Positions 1-9,057 of a DNA stretch of 64,000 nucleotides are shown piece after piece; position 1 is the stretch's first letter; each line of letters opens with the position of its first letter. The position numbers were made by a program, and so were the translations under genes. Below the pieces are notes generated by a model. That model ran no database searches and was not told the DNA's origin. It saw only the letters and a program-made list of their open reading frames with translations. The DNA comes from DASWJZ01 sp963846475 (GTDB lineage Bacteria > Pseudomonadota > Alphaproteobacteria > Rhizobiales > Afifellaceae): contig CAWJVZ010000004.1 in NCBI GenBank assembly GCA_963846475.1, forward strand, positions 1,054,001 through 1,118,000, in the 5' to 3' direction.

Positions 1-2
1 CC

Positions 3-494
3 GGCCGGACAATGTCGCACGCCAGGCACTACAAGCGCACGCCGTTGATCGGGCTCGCTTTGGCCACGGCGGGAAGCTTCGCCATGGCGGTCTTCGCCGG
101 ACCTATGCCGCTCTGGCTCGTCGGGATCGTCACCGCACTGATCAGCTTCGGCCTCGGCACGCTGCTGCCGGTCAGCACGGTCGCGGTGCAGAACGCAGTG
201 GCGCCACATCAGCTCGGCACCACGACGGGGGCGATGAATTTTTTCCGCCAGCTCGGCGGCGCGCTCATGGTAGCGCTCTTCGGCGCGATCGTGCTGAGCG
301 CCGGCGCTGCGGGTGTAAGCCTAGGCGTCGAACACGCGGCCGTGCCAGAAGCGGCGACCGGCCAGCTCACCGCCGCGTTCCGCTGGATGTTCGCGGCAGC
401 CGCACTGGGATTTGCGACCTCGTTCGCGCTGCTCCTCCTCATGGAGGAGAAGCCGCTCAGGGCGAGCGCTGCCCCGCAGCCAGGCGCGGACTAA
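3..494 (+). CDS. MFS drug exporter, DHA2 (EmrB/QacA-like) family, C-terminal part
   Basis: This is the 3' end of a proton-driven multidrug exporter of the inner membrane; the reading frame is open to the left edge, so the ATG at 12 is internal. The first visible residues (G-R-T-M-S-H-A-R-H-Y-K-R-T-P-L-I-G) match the cytoplasmic loop of DHA2-family transporters, which precedes the last group of helices. About four hydrophobic segments follow, including one rich in Gly, Leu and Ala, and the protein ends in a short charged tail. The assignment to the DHA2 group is from family knowledge of this loop. The substrate cannot be told. The next gene starts about 100 bases downstream, so the exporter is probably not part of the ppx operon. 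Confidence 0.8.
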   Translation, partial: GRTMSHARHYKRTPLIGLALATAGSFAMAVFAGPMPLWLVGIVTALISFGLGTLLPVSTVAVQNAVAPHQLGTTTGAMNFFRQLGGALMVALFGAIVLSAGAAGVSLGVEHAAVPEAATGQLTAAFRWMFAAAALGFATSFALLLLMEEKPLRASAAPQPGAD

Positions 495-599
495 ATCGGG
501 CGGGCGTTCCGCCATGGTTTGCGTCCGGTCCGAGGAGGGCCTATCCTGCTTTGGACGCAAGGGCGCGGGCTTCGCCGCGCCCGGATAAGCGAGCAGGAC

Positions 600-1838
600 A
601 TGATCGAGGGCACGGACGCGGCATCGCCGGCGTCTCTGCCCGGTCCGGCGGCAGACGGTTTGGAACAAGCGTCCGCGCCCGCATTGGCGGCGCGTGCGGA
701 CCAGGCCGATCTGCCGGCCTCCACGCCCGCCGATGTGCCCGGTCCGGCCGGGTTGCGCGGCGGTTTCGGAGGTCGCCCGGCCGGGAACTGGCGGAATCGC
801 CACGGCTTCAGCGGCCGGCGCGAGCGCGGGCCCTTCTATGCCGCGCTGGATCTCGGCACCAACAATTGCCGCCTGCTTGTCGCCGAGCCCTCGGGCGAGA
901 GTTTCCGTGTCGTCGATTCCTTCTCGCGGATCGTGCGGCTCGGCGAGGGCATGGCGCAGAGCGGCGAGCTCAAGCCGGAGGCCATGGAGCGGGCGATCGG
1001 CGCACTGCGTATCTGCCGGCAAAAGCTGAACGACCGCCCGGTGGCCCGGGCCCGACTGATCGCGACGGAGGCGTGCCGGCGTGCCGGCAACGGCCCGGCG
1101 TTCCTGGAGCGCGTGCGCGACCAGCTTGGACTCGACCTGGAAATCATCGACCGGCGCACCGAGGCGCGGCTCGCCGTCGAAGGCTGCTTCTCGCTGCTCG
1201 ACGCACAGGCGGAAGGCGCCGTTCTGTTCGACATCGGCGGCGGGTCGTCGGAAATCGTCTGGCTGGACCGCCGCAAGGTGCGCCGGCGCGGCGGCCCAAT
1301 GCGTGCCTGGGTATCACTTCCCGTCGGCGTGGTGACGCTTGCCGAGCGCCACGGCGGCACCGAAGTCGGGCGAGAAGTGTTCGAGGCCATGGTGGACGAT
1401 GTACAGCGGGAGTTCTATCGCTTCCGCGCCCGCGACGCGCTGAAGAAGGCCGTGCGCGACCGGGCCTTTCATTTCCTCGGAACCTCGGGAACCGTCACGA
1501 CACTCGCCGGCGTTCACCTCGACCTGCCGCGTTACGACCGTCGTTATGTCGACGGGTTGTGGATGGAAGAGGGCGACATCGAACTGATGATGACCAAGAT
1601 CCGCGGCATGGACTACGAGGCAAGGCGCAACAATCCTTGCATCGGCCGTGAGCGCGCCGACCTCGTCCTCGCCGGCTGCGCCATCTTCGAGGCAATCCGC
1701 CGCGAATGGCCGTGCAGCCGCCTGCGCGTAGCCGACCGCGGCCTCCGCGAAGGCATTTTGGTGCAGCTGATGCGCGCCGACGGTGTGTTGCGCGGCTCAG
1801 GAGGCAGGCCTCCCGCTGCGAGGCCGCGGGCGCAGTGA
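600..1838 (+). CDS. ppx: Exopolyphosphatase / guanosine pentaphosphatase (Ppx/GppA)
   Basis: Ppx/GppA enzymes hydrolyse the terminal phosphate of polyphosphate or pppGpp in the cytoplasm. The actin-like ATPase fold is visible: phosphate loop 1 as A-L-D-L-G-T-N-N-C-R-L-L-V, the second phosphate motif as D-I-G-G-G-S-S-E-I, and G-T-S-G-T-V-T-T-L further on. The frame is open upstream to an ATG at 519, but the ATG at 600 preceded by GCAGGAC gives a better start. Even so, about 75 residues of Ala/Pro/Gly-rich sequence lie before the catalytic fold, as in other alphaproteobacterial Ppx proteins. The stop codon overlaps the GTG start of the rRNA methyltransferase gene, so the two are probably cotranslated. 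Whether Ppx or GppA activity dominates cannot be decided from sequence. Confidence 0.9.
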   Translation: MIEGTDAASPASLPGPAADGLEQASAPALAARADQADLPASTPADVPGPAGLRGGFGGRPAGNWRNRHGFSGRRERGPFYAALDLGTNNCRLLVAEPSGESFRVVDSFSRIVRLGEGMAQSGELKPEAMERAIGALRICRQKLNDRPVARARLIATEACRRAGNGPAFLERVRDQLGLDLEIIDRRTEARLAVEGCFSLLDAQAEGAVLFDIGGGSSEIVWLDRRKVRRRGGPMRAWVSLPVGVVTLAERHGGTEVGREVFEAMVDDVQREFYRFRARDALKKAVRDRAFHFLGTSGTVTTLAGVHLDLPRYDRRYVDGLWMEEGDIELMMTKIRGMDYEARRNNPCIGRERADLVLAGCAIFEAIRREWPCSRLRVADRGLREGILVQLMRADGVLRGSGGRPPAARPRAQ

Positions 1839-2533
1839 AAAAGACGGGCGGCTCGGGCCATCGCGGCCTCACGACGCGGGTGAAAACCGCCCGCGGCCGA
1901 AAGCTCTCCTCGCAGCGCTGGCTGGAGCGGCAGCTCAACGATCCCTATGTCGCCCGCTCCAAGCAGGAGGGGTATCGTTCGCGCGCCGCCTACAAGCTGA
2001 TGGAGATCGACCAGCGCTTCGGTCTCATGCGCCCGGGGCAGCGCGTTGTCGATCTCGGCGCCGCGCCGGGCGGCTGGTCTCAGGTGGCGGCGGCGCGGGT
2101 CGGCTCGACCGAGGCCGAGCCGCGGGTGGTCGCCATCGATTATCTCAGCATGGATCCGCTGCCGGGCGTGAGCGTGGTGCAGAAGGATTTCCTCGATGCC
2201 GACGCGCCGGCCGCGATCCACGCCGCGCTCGGCGGATATCGCGCGGACCTCCTCCTCTCCGACATGGCGGCGCCGACCACCGGCCACCGGGCGACCGACC
2301 ATCTCAGGATCGTCGCGCTATGCGAGGTCGCCGCGGATTTCGCCCGCGAGGTGCTGGCGCCAGGCGGCAGCTTTCTCGCCAAGGTTTTCCGGGGCGGCAC
2401 CGAAAACAGGCTCTTGGCCGACCTGAAGCGCGATTTTGCCAAGGTCCAGCACGTCAAGCCGCCGGCCAGCCGGGCGGACAGCCCGGAGCTCTACCTGCTG
2501 GCGACCGGGTTCAGGGCCGCCCCCGCCGACTAG
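1835..2533 (+). CDS. rlmE: 23S rRNA (uridine(2552)-2'-O)-methyltransferase RlmE (FtsJ/RrmJ)
   Basis: RlmE methylates the ribose of U2552 in the A loop of 23S rRNA during large-subunit assembly. The protein has the Rhizobiales-type basic N terminus (K-K-T-G-G-S-G, then V-K-T-A-R-G-R-K-L-S-S), the core R-S-R-A-A-Y-K-L with the catalytic Lys, the SAM motif D-L-G-A-A-P-G-G-W-S-Q, the catalytic Asp in L-L-S-D-M-A-A-P and the later Lys in F-L-A-K-V-F-R-G. The GTG at 1835 was chosen because it overlaps the ppx stop (GTGA) and gives 232 residues, the usual length. The longer open frame upstream only reads through ppx. All K-D-K-E tetrad positions appear to be present. Confidence 0.95.
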   Translation: MKKTGGSGHRGLTTRVKTARGRKLSSQRWLERQLNDPYVARSKQEGYRSRAAYKLMEIDQRFGLMRPGQRVVDLGAAPGGWSQVAAARVGSTEAEPRVVAIDYLSMDPLPGVSVVQKDFLDADAPAAIHAALGGYRADLLLSDMAAPTTGHRATDHLRIVALCEVAADFAREVLAPGGSFLAKVFRGGTENRLLADLKRDFAKVQHVKPPASRADSPELYLLATGFRAAPAD

Positions 2534-2638
2534 GCGTTCCTTTCCCCCGGAGCGCGTGTTAATCACCCGCGCCAACTCTTGGCCCGATTCCGCTTCGCAG
2601 CGCCCGCGAAGCAACGGCGCTCCCTCCGGAGGCTTGGC

Positions 2639-4141
2639 ATGGCCCGTATCGTTGACGTCGTCACCGGCCGCGAGGCGTTGACCTTCGACGACGTCCTGCT
2701 GCGGCCGGGCCATTCGGAAGTGCTGCCGGCGGAAACGGACGTGTCGACGCGGCTGACGCAGTCGATCAGCCTCAATCTGCCGATTGTCTCCGCCGCCATG
2801 GACACGGTCACCGAAGGCCGCCTGGCGATCGCTATGGCGCAGGCCGGCGGCATCGGCGTCATCCACCGCAACCTCGAAGCGGACGCGCAGGCGGAGCAGG
2901 TGCGGCTGGTGAAGAAGTTCGAGTCCGGCATGGTCGTTAACCCGGTCGTTATCGGGCCCGAGGCGACGCTCGCCGACGCCCATGCGCTTATGAAAGCCTA
3001 CGGCATATCGGGCATTCCAGTGGTGGAGAATGGCGGGCCGGGCGGGCAGATCATTGGCCGGCTGGTCGGCATCCTCACGAATCGCGACGTCCGCTTCGCC
3101 TCCGACCCAAACCAGCGCGTCGCCGAGCTGATGACGCATCAGAACCTGGTGCGGGTCCGCGATACCGTGAACCAGGAGGAGGCGAAGCGGCTCCTCCATC
3201 AGCACCGCATCGAAAAGCTCCTCGTCGTCGACGCCCATGAGAATTGCATCGGCCTCGTCACCGTAAAAGACATCGAGAAGGCGCGCCTCAATCCGCATGC
3301 CTGCAAGGACGACCAGGGGCGACTTCGCGTCGCCGCGGCGACGACTGTCGGCGACAAGGGAATGGCCCGGACCGAACGCTTGCTGGAGGCCGGCTGCGAC
3401 GTGATCGTGGTGGACACCGCACATGGCCATTCGGAAATGGTGCTGAAGACGGTTGCCGCCGTGAAGCGCATGTCGAACGAGACGCAGGTGATCGCCGGTA
3501 ACATCGCGACCGGCGACGCGGCGCGGGCCTTGATCGATGCCGGCGCCGACGCCATCAAGGTCGGCATCGGCCCGGGCTCGATCTGCACGACGCGCATCGT
3601 GGCCGGCGTCGGCGTGCCGCAGCTCACCGCCATCCTGGAGACAACCGCCGTGGCGGATGCGGCCGGCGTCCCGGTCATCGCGGACGGGGGCATCAAATAT
3701 TCCGGCGATCTCGCCAAGGCGCTCGCCGCCGGCGCGTCGGTCGCAATGGTCGGCTCGCTGCTCGCCGGCACCGAGGAAAGCCCCGGCGAGGTCTATCTCT
3801 ACCAGGGGCGGAGCTACAAAGCCTATCGCGGCATGGGCTCGGTCGGCGCCATGGCGCGCGGCTCCGCCGACCGCTATTTCCAGGCCGAGGTGCGCGACTC
3901 GCTGAAACTCGTGCCGGAGGGCGTCGAGGGCCAGGTGCCGTATAAGGGGCCGGTGGCCAACGTGCTGCATCAGCTGGCGGGGGGTCTGCGTGCCGCCATG
4001 GGCTATGTCGGCGCGCGCGATCTGGAGGAGTTCCGGGCGAAGGCCGAGTTCGTGCGCATCTCCGGCGCGGGCTTCCGCGAGAGCCATGCGCATGACGTGA
4101 CGATCACCCGCGAGAGCCCGAATTATCCGGGGCTCGCATGA
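2639..4141 (+). CDS. guaB: Inosine-5'-monophosphate dehydrogenase
   Basis: GuaB oxidises IMP to XMP with NAD+, the committed step of guanine nucleotide synthesis, as a cytosolic tetramer. It is full length at 500 residues. The N-terminal T-F-D-D-V-L-L and S-A-A-M-D-T-V-T belong to the TIM barrel. A pair of CBS domains is inserted at about residues 95-210, and the catalytic Cys loop reads G-P-G-S-I-C-T-T-R-I-V. The flap G-M-G-S-V-G-A-M and the C-terminal Y-V-G-A-R-D-L-E-E-F are also present. The start is the ATG 7 bases after a GGAGG ribosome-binding site. The upstream in-frame ATG at 2579 lacks such a site and adds a basic stretch foreign to the family. The stop overlaps the start of the MAPEG gene. 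Confidence 0.97.
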   Translation: MARIVDVVTGREALTFDDVLLRPGHSEVLPAETDVSTRLTQSISLNLPIVSAAMDTVTEGRLAIAMAQAGGIGVIHRNLEADAQAEQVRLVKKFESGMVVNPVVIGPEATLADAHALMKAYGISGIPVVENGGPGGQIIGRLVGILTNRDVRFASDPNQRVAELMTHQNLVRVRDTVNQEEAKRLLHQHRIEKLLVVDAHENCIGLVTVKDIEKARLNPHACKDDQGRLRVAAATTVGDKGMARTERLLEAGCDVIVVDTAHGHSEMVLKTVAAVKRMSNETQVIAGNIATGDAARALIDAGADAIKVGIGPGSICTTRIVAGVGVPQLTAILETTAVADAAGVPVIADGGIKYSGDLAKALAAGASVAMVGSLLAGTEESPGEVYLYQGRSYKAYRGMGSVGAMARGSADRYFQAEVRDSLKLVPEGVEGQVPYKGPVANVLHQLAGGLRAAMGYVGARDLEEFRAKAEFVRISGAGFRESHAHDVTITRESPNYPGLA

Positions 4142-4566
4142 GTGGCCCGCTGGCGCTCCTCTATCCCGTGCTGGCGCAGGTGCTGTTGACGCTCATCCTG
4201 CTTTTCTGGACCGGGCAGGCGCGGCTCGCTGCCCTGCGGGCGGGCAGCGTACGAATTCCGGAGGTGGCGTTATCGGTCGAGCCGTGGCCGGACGACGTCC
4301 GAAAGGTCTCGAACAATTTTCACAATCAGTTCGAGACGCCGGTCCTGTTCTACGTCCTGTGCGGCGCGGCGACCTTCTTGGGCGCGACCGGGATCGTCAT
4401 GACGCTCTTGGCCTGGGCGTATGTGGCGACGCGGCTCGTCCACTCCATCATCCATGTGACCACCAATCGGGTCCGGCACCGCTTCGCGATATTTGCTGTC
4501 GGCGTGGCGGTTCTGATTGTAATTTGGATTATGGTCGTCGCCCGGCTGGTTGCGGCTTCCCCATAA
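4138..4566 (+). CDS. MAPEG family membrane protein
   Basis: This is a small integral membrane protein of 142 residues with four predicted transmembrane helices, of the MAPEG superfamily (membrane-associated proteins in eicosanoid and glutathione metabolism). The family-typical segment is N-N-F-H-N-Q-F-E-T-P-V-L-F-Y in helix 2, followed by a helix containing A-T-R-L-V-H-S-I-I-H-V and the basic motif N-R-V-R-H-R-F. Some MAPEG proteins are glutathione transferases or peroxidases, but bacterial members of this group have no assigned reaction. The gene overlaps guaB by four bases (ATGA) and abuts the rsmB gene, so it belongs to a guaB-MAPEG-rsmB transcription unit. Confidence 0.85.
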   Translation: MSGPLALLYPVLAQVLLTLILLFWTGQARLAALRAGSVRIPEVALSVEPWPDDVRKVSNNFHNQFETPVLFYVLCGAATFLGATGIVMTLLAWAYVATRLVHSIIHVTTNRVRHRFAIFAVGVAVLIVIWIMVVARLVAASP

Positions 4567-5859
4567 ATGCGCCTTTCAGGCCGGATCGCCGCCGCGATGG
4601 AAGTCCTGGCGGATATGGAGGCGCGGCACAGGCCGGTTGCCGAGGCGCTCCGGGATTGGGGGCTGTCGCACCGCTTCGCCGGATCGGGGGACCGCGCCGC
4701 AATCGGCAACCTCGTCTACGACGCGCTGCGTCGGCGCTCGTCGATCGCTTGGCGGATGGACGGCGACACGCCCTGGCACCTTGCCGTCGGCGCGGCGATC
4801 TTCGAGTGGGGCCTTTCTCCGGAGGCGCTGAACGCCGCCTTCAACGAGGATCGCCACGCTCCCGATAAAATCCCGGACGATCTTCTCGGCCGGCTCGCCT
4901 CCGCCGCTCTAAGCACCGCACCCGCTCATGTCCGTGCCGATCTTCCCGAGTGGCTGGCGCCGCATTTCGCAGCCGCCTTCGGCGATGACTGGTCCGAAGA
5001 AGGGGCGGCATTGGCCGGCCGGCCGCCGCTCGACCTGCGCGTCAACACGCTGAAGGCCGGGCGGGACAAGGTCGCGCACCAGCTCGCCAGGCTCGGCGCC
5101 CAGCCGACGCCGCTCTCGCCGGTCGGGCTGCGCATCCCGCCGGTCGACGGGCCGCGGCGGCACCCGAACGTGCAGGCGGAGGAAGCCTTCCAGCGTGGCC
5201 GTATCGAGGTGCAGGACGAAGGCAGCCAGATCTGCGCGATCCTGACCGGCGCCGGCCCGGCCGAGCAAGTGCTCGATTTCTGCGCCGGCGCCGGCGGCAA
5301 GACGCTGGCGCTCGCCGCGCGCATGGACAATCGCGGCCAGGTCTTTGCCTATGATTTCGACAGGAACCGGCTGGCGCCCATCTTCGAGCGGCTGAAGCGG
5401 GCCGGCGCCCGCAACGTGCAGGTCCGCTCGCCGGCGCCGGGCGCCCTCGACGACCTTGTCGGGCGCATGGACCGGGTGCTCGTCGATGCGCCGTGCACGG
5501 GTACCGGCGTGTGGCGCCGCCGCCCCGATTCGAAATGGCGCATCTCGCCCGACGCCCTCGACAGGCGGACGGCGGAACAGGACGCGGTGCTTCGCGATTC
5601 TGCCGCATTCGTGCGGACGGGCGGCGTTCTCGCCTATGCCACGTGCTCGCTGTTGCCGGCTGAGAATGGCGATAGGGTCGCGGCGTTCCTGCAGTCCCAT
5701 CCGGAGTTCCAGCCGATCCCGATGGCGGAGGCGTGGCGGGCGGCTTTGCCGGACGTGACCGCCCCCTTGGCTGCTCTCGGGAAAGCGTCGCTGCTCCTTT
5801 CGCCAGGGCGCACGGGGACTGACGGATTCTTCCTGGCCCTGCTGCGCCGGGACGGCTGA
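4567..5859 (+). CDS. rsmB: RsmB-type 16S rRNA (cytosine-C5) methyltransferase
   Basis: This SAM-dependent RNA m5C methyltransferase is most likely the enzyme for C967 of 16S rRNA. The N-terminal 130 residues form a helical NusB-like RNA-binding domain. A PUA-like region with D-L-R-V-N-T-L-K follows, then the Rossmann domain with motif I L-D-F-C-A-G-A-G-G-K-T. The proton-abstraction loop is D-A-P-C-T-G-T-G-V-W-R-R-R-P and the catalytic Cys motif is Y-A-T-C-S-L-L-P-A-E-N. Both catalytic cysteines are present. The ATG follows the preceding stop directly (TAA ATG). The RsmB family name is secure; the exact target base is inferred from the family. Confidence 0.88.
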   Translation: MRLSGRIAAAMEVLADMEARHRPVAEALRDWGLSHRFAGSGDRAAIGNLVYDALRRRSSIAWRMDGDTPWHLAVGAAIFEWGLSPEALNAAFNEDRHAPDKIPDDLLGRLASAALSTAPAHVRADLPEWLAPHFAAAFGDDWSEEGAALAGRPPLDLRVNTLKAGRDKVAHQLARLGAQPTPLSPVGLRIPPVDGPRRHPNVQAEEAFQRGRIEVQDEGSQICAILTGAGPAEQVLDFCAGAGGKTLALAARMDNRGQVFAYDFDRNRLAPIFERLKRAGARNVQVRSPAPGALDDLVGRMDRVLVDAPCTGTGVWRRRPDSKWRISPDALDRRTAEQDAVLRDSAAFVRTGGVLAYATCSLLPAENGDRVAAFLQSHPEFQPIPMAEAWRAALPDVTAPLAALGKASLLLSPGRTGTDGFFLALLRRDG

Positions 5860-5928
5860 GCCGAACGCAATTCCGCTTGCCGGACCATCTGCGTATTCCT
5901 AGCTGCCCGATAATGCGGAGGAGTTTGC

Positions 5929-6630
5929 ATGGCCGAGACGCAGAACCGACCGATAGAGCTCTATTACTGGCCAACGCCGAACGGCTGGAAGGTCACCATC
6001 ATGCTGGAGGAGCTCGGCGCTCCCTACGAGGTGAAATACGTCAATATCGGCAAGGGCGATCAGTTCGCGCCGGATTTTTTGGCGATCGCGCCGAACAACC
6101 GCATGCCGGCCATCGTCGATCCCGAGGGGCCGGGCGGCGAGCCGATCTCGGTGTTCGAATCGGCGGCGATCCTCATGTATCTCGGCCGGAAGTTCGGCCG
6201 CTTCTATCCCGTCGCGGACGAACGCCGCCGCGTCGAGGTCGAGGAATGGCTGGCTTGGCAGGTCGCCAATGTGGGCCCGGTCTTCGGCCACAACAATCAT
6301 TTCCGCAACTATGCCCCGGAGAAGGCGCCCTACGCGATCCGGCGCTTCGAGAACGAGGCGCACCGGCTCTATCGCGTCCTGGATACGCGTCTGGCAGGCC
6401 GCGAGTTCGTCGCCGGCGACTATTCGATCGCCGATATGGCGCTCATCGGCTGGGTGAAGGGGCACGAGCGGCAAGGCATCGACATCGGCGAGTTTTCCAA
6501 CGTGAAACGCTGGATCGAGACGCTGCTGGCGCGGCCCGCCGTCGAGCGGGCGCTCAAGGTCGGTGAAGACCGGCGGATCGACGTGGCCACCGACAAGGAA
6601 GCGCAGAAGGTGCTGTTCAACCAGCGTTAG
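5929..6630 (+). CDS. Glutathione S-transferase, nu class (YfcG/YghU-like)
   Basis: This is a cytosolic thioredoxin-fold transferase or disulfide-bond reductase that uses glutathione. The N-terminal domain (about residues 6-90) has L-Y-Y-W-P-T-P-N-G-W-K-V at the glutathione site and the conserved F-E-S-A-A-I-L-M-Y-L loop. The C-terminal helical domain carries V-A-G-D-Y-S-I-A-D-M-A. The N-G-x-K pattern in place of a catalytic Tyr or Ser is characteristic of the YfcG/YghU group, whose members reduce disulfides such as 2-hydroxyethyl disulfide. The start is the ATG with GGAGGAG seven bases upstream. It is a single gene, convergent with the DUF2147 gene. Confidence 0.9.
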   Translation: MAETQNRPIELYYWPTPNGWKVTIMLEELGAPYEVKYVNIGKGDQFAPDFLAIAPNNRMPAIVDPEGPGGEPISVFESAAILMYLGRKFGRFYPVADERRRVEVEEWLAWQVANVGPVFGHNNHFRNYAPEKAPYAIRRFENEAHRLYRVLDTRLAGREFVAGDYSIADMALIGWVKGHERQGIDIGEFSNVKRWIETLLARPAVERALKVGEDRRIDVATDKEAQKVLFNQR

Positions 6631-6652
6631 CCGGGCCGCCGCCGCTAAAGCT

Positions 6653-7051
6653 TCATTCGACCCGCGTCCAGGTCTGCCGCTTGCAGAACACCCCCATGAC
6701 GCAGCCGGAGAGTTCGAGCCTGTCGGATCCGACGGTCTTCAGCTTGCCGGAATAGGTCTTACCGTCGGTGAAATTGTAGAGCTTGCCGGAATAGCCGTTC
6801 CCCGCCGGCTTCATGCCGAATACCATGCCGACCCCGACAAGCGAGCGGCCGCGCAACGACGGATCCGGATTGTTCACGTCCTTGGTATCGCTCTTCACCC
6901 AGACGATGGTGCCGCAGAATTCGGAGCCGCAGGGGGCGATTCGCACCTTCGTCTCGCCGGACTGGCTGAGCCAGGTGCCGGTGGGCTCCGCAGCCAACGC
7001 CATCGCGGACAACATCGCCAAGGCGATGGCACTCGGAAGCGCCCTCCACAT
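6653..7051 (-). CDS. DUF2147 family exported protein
   Basis: This is a 132-residue secreted or periplasmic protein. A signal peptide (about residues 1-20, hydrophobic core then A-L-A-A) precedes the domain that begins G-T-W-L-S-Q-S-G-E-T-K-V. Paired cysteines (C-G-S-E-F-C-G near residue 45 and two more near the C terminus) suggest two disulfide bonds in the periplasm. The fold is a small beta-barrel seen in the DUF2147 family; no biochemical role is established. The gene has a strong ribosome-binding site (GGGAGGAG) and its own AT-richer upstream region (about 7060-7230). Confidence 0.85.
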   Translation of the reverse strand: MWRALPSAIALAMLSAMALAAEPTGTWLSQSGETKVRIAPCGSEFCGTIVWVKSDTKDVNNPDPSLRGRSLVGVGMVFGMKPAGNGYSGKLYNFTDGKTYSGKLKTVGSDRLELSGCVMGVFCKRQTWTRVE

Positions 7052-7326
7052 CGTCTCCTCCCCCTTCGTGCAAGCTCCGCATTCTCATTCTGTGGTGAAC
7101 CAAGCATGAATCCGCAGCGAATTCGAGCAATCCTGACAAGTGCAAAAAGCTCAATATCTAGCGTGGTTTATCTAAACAGCTCGGTTTGGCGTGAACCGTT
7201 CATCAACGCTTTGGTCACGCTTCGTTAACGATGCCGGTTAACTCTGGACTGCAGGTGGGGGCCGAATATCTGGGCATCGACAAAGGGCGGGCCTACCGCC
7301 GGACAGATGGATGGGGATAGCAGTCA

Positions 7327-7575
7327 ATGAGCGCACAAGCACAGATCGGCGTCGTCGGCGAAATGCCGGAGAGCTTCTTCGAACGGGGCCTGGCGCATTC
7401 CATCGGCAAGGCCGGGCACATCAACCTCATCGAAGCGCACAAATGGTTCAACATCGCCGCCGCCCGGGGCGACCGCACAGCCGCACGGCACCGCGAGGAA
7501 GTCGCCAGCGAGATGAGCCGCGAGGAAATCGCTGCAGCTTTGCGCGCCGCCCGCGAGTGGATTTCGCACCACTGA
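7327..7575 (+). CDS. Small Sel1-repeat-like protein
   Basis: This is an 82-residue protein whose central part (F-F-E-R-G-L-A-H-S, then E-A-H-K-W-F-N-I-A-A-A-R-G-D) fits one Sel1-like helical repeat. It ends with a helical M-S-R-E-E-I-A-A-A-L-R-A-A segment. Small single-repeat proteins of this kind are common in Rhizobiales, but their partners are unknown. There is no signal peptide or membrane segment. It stands alone, with a GGGGAT-type site ahead of the ATG and an AT-rich upstream region shared with the divergent DUF2147 gene, so it has its own promoter. Confidence 0.75.
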   Translation: MSAQAQIGVVGEMPESFFERGLAHSIGKAGHINLIEAHKWFNIAAARGDRTAARHREEVASEMSREEIAAALRAAREWISHH

Positions 7576-7653
7576 GGAGAGCGTCCTTTAAACCTCTCCC
7601 GCTCGCGATCTCGACAGACGAACTGGCGAAGAGGGCGAGACGCTTCACGACGG

Positions 7654-8739
7654 TCAGCGCGGCTCCCGGAGAATGGCCTCTACGCGGCTGATTACGGTCG
7701 GGATATCTACGCTCCAGCGGGTGTCGACTCTCCTTGCGCCAGCCTCGGCGGCGAATGCATCTGCATGGTAGGCGAGGCGAAACAGTTGGGATGCCTGAAA
7801 GAAGCAGCCGTTCAGATGGATATTGGGGTGAAGCTCGTAGACGAGCGTCCCTGGATGACAAAAAACAATGTTTGTCATTCCAGCTCCGTGCGGACCGACG
7901 ACAAGGCGTGCCATCGAGAATAGCCTAACTTGCTCATCCAGGGAGACTTCACTCGGGACTATCGGCAGGAAGCCGATGGATTCGAGTGCGCGCTCAAGCT
8001 CCGCCTCGTTGTTAAGCTTTCGCTTTTTAGTATCCCTTCGTGAGACATAGAGGAGAAGGGCGCCTGGCCGGTCATCGAGCACGCGCCTTCTGATACGCTC
8101 AAAAAACGCCGGAATGCCGCCGTATGAACCACGGTCGCAGAGGATAGACGGGTATATGAGCGCCTCATATTCGCGCACTTCTCCTTTCTCAACCTCTTCC
8201 ACCTTCAGGCCCGCGACCCCCGCAAGCTCAAGTGACCGTCTCTGCCACGGGGAAAGGGGAGGCGCGACGAGCGCAGGCGTTTCGGTGACTGCCGGCCCAA
8301 GGAGCATCAAGCTGGGCAAGCATTGCAGCAGCCAATGATAATAGTTCCAGTAGGCGCTGTTCCCGATCAGGAAGCCTGTTACATCTCCTGAGCGCGAGAT
8401 CGAGCTAGACTGTAGGCTCTTGGCTATGGCTTCCCTGGAGGTCTGGTAGAGTGTCTCGGCGATCAATCGGCCGTCACCGGTCACAATCGCATTTTTATGG
8501 CCGATCACCCGGACATTGCTCAGCCGGGAGGCGAAAACCGCCCGCCTCTTCAGCGGCTGCTTCCATGACTTATTCCGACCGACAAGAGCGGCCATCGCGC
8601 TACCGAATTGCGGCGGGACACCACCAAACCTCTCCCGCGGGGCAACCTGGATGTAATCTGGATCGGCGACACGGGCCGAAATAGGGGCCTTCTCCAGAAT
8701 GCTCTTCGACAAAGCGACCTGGAGAGGCTCATCTTGCAA
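7654..8739 (-). CDS. Glycosyltransferase family 61 protein
   Basis: This is a putative glycosyltransferase of 361 residues of the GT61 (DUF563) family. Its typical motifs are G-N-S-A-Y-W-N-Y-Y-H-W-L-L-Q-C-L-P near residue 155, L-Y-V-S-R-R-D-T-K-K-R-K-L-N-N-E near 245 and V-G-P-H-G-A-G-M-T-N-I-V-F near 290, followed by Y-E-L-H-P. Family members add sugars in capsule, exopolysaccharide or lipopolysaccharide synthesis. The start is uncertain: the frame begins with a TTG at 8739 and no good ATG is available. The base composition is visibly less GC-rich than in the flanking core genes. With its isolation next to a tRNA-Ser gene, this suggests lateral acquisition. Confidence 0.82.
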   Translation of the reverse strand: MQDEPLQVALSKSILEKAPISARVADPDYIQVAPRERFGGVPPQFGSAMAALVGRNKSWKQPLKRRAVFASRLSNVRVIGHKNAIVTGDGRLIAETLYQTSREAIAKSLQSSSISRSGDVTGFLIGNSAYWNYYHWLLQCLPSLMLLGPAVTETPALVAPPLSPWQRRSLELAGVAGLKVEEVEKGEVREYEALIYPSILCDRGSYGGIPAFFERIRRRVLDDRPGALLLYVSRRDTKKRKLNNEAELERALESIGFLPIVPSEVSLDEQVRLFSMARLVVGPHGAGMTNIVFCHPGTLVYELHPNIHLNGCFFQASQLFRLAYHADAFAAEAGARRVDTRWSVDIPTVISRVEAILREPR

Positions 8740-8967
8740 GACGGCGCATTCCCGAAAAAGGCGCGTGCAGCAAGACAGATACGCTCAACGCTCCTCCTGC
8801 TCGAACCAGGGACACCAATAGGAAGCTCCTTTTAGGGTCCACCGCCGGGGTCCGTCCTGCCGGCACGTTGCCCATTTTGACACAGACGTCCTTGGCAGGA
8901 GCCTGAGGCTCGGCTTCTTCTTAGCTGTTGATATCTTTAAGGCACGATAGCCCGACAAAAGGGATGG

Positions 8968-9057
8968 CGGAGAGGATGGGATTCGAACCCACGAGACGGC
9001 TCTACACCGCCTACTCCCTTAGCAGGGGAGCGCCTTCGACCACTCGGCCACCTCTCC
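8968..9057 (-). tRNA. tRNA-Ser (anticodon GCU)
   Basis: Read on the minus strand, this forms a class II tRNA of 90 bases. The acceptor stem GGAGAGG/CCTCTCC is perfect, the D arm begins TGGCCGAGTGG, and the anticodon loop contains GCT between the arms CCCCT and AGGGAG. A long variable arm and the T loop GGTTCGAATCCC follow. The discriminator is G and CCA is encoded (8965-8967). The long variable arm and the anticodon identify tRNA-Ser for AGC/AGU codons. Confidence 0.95.
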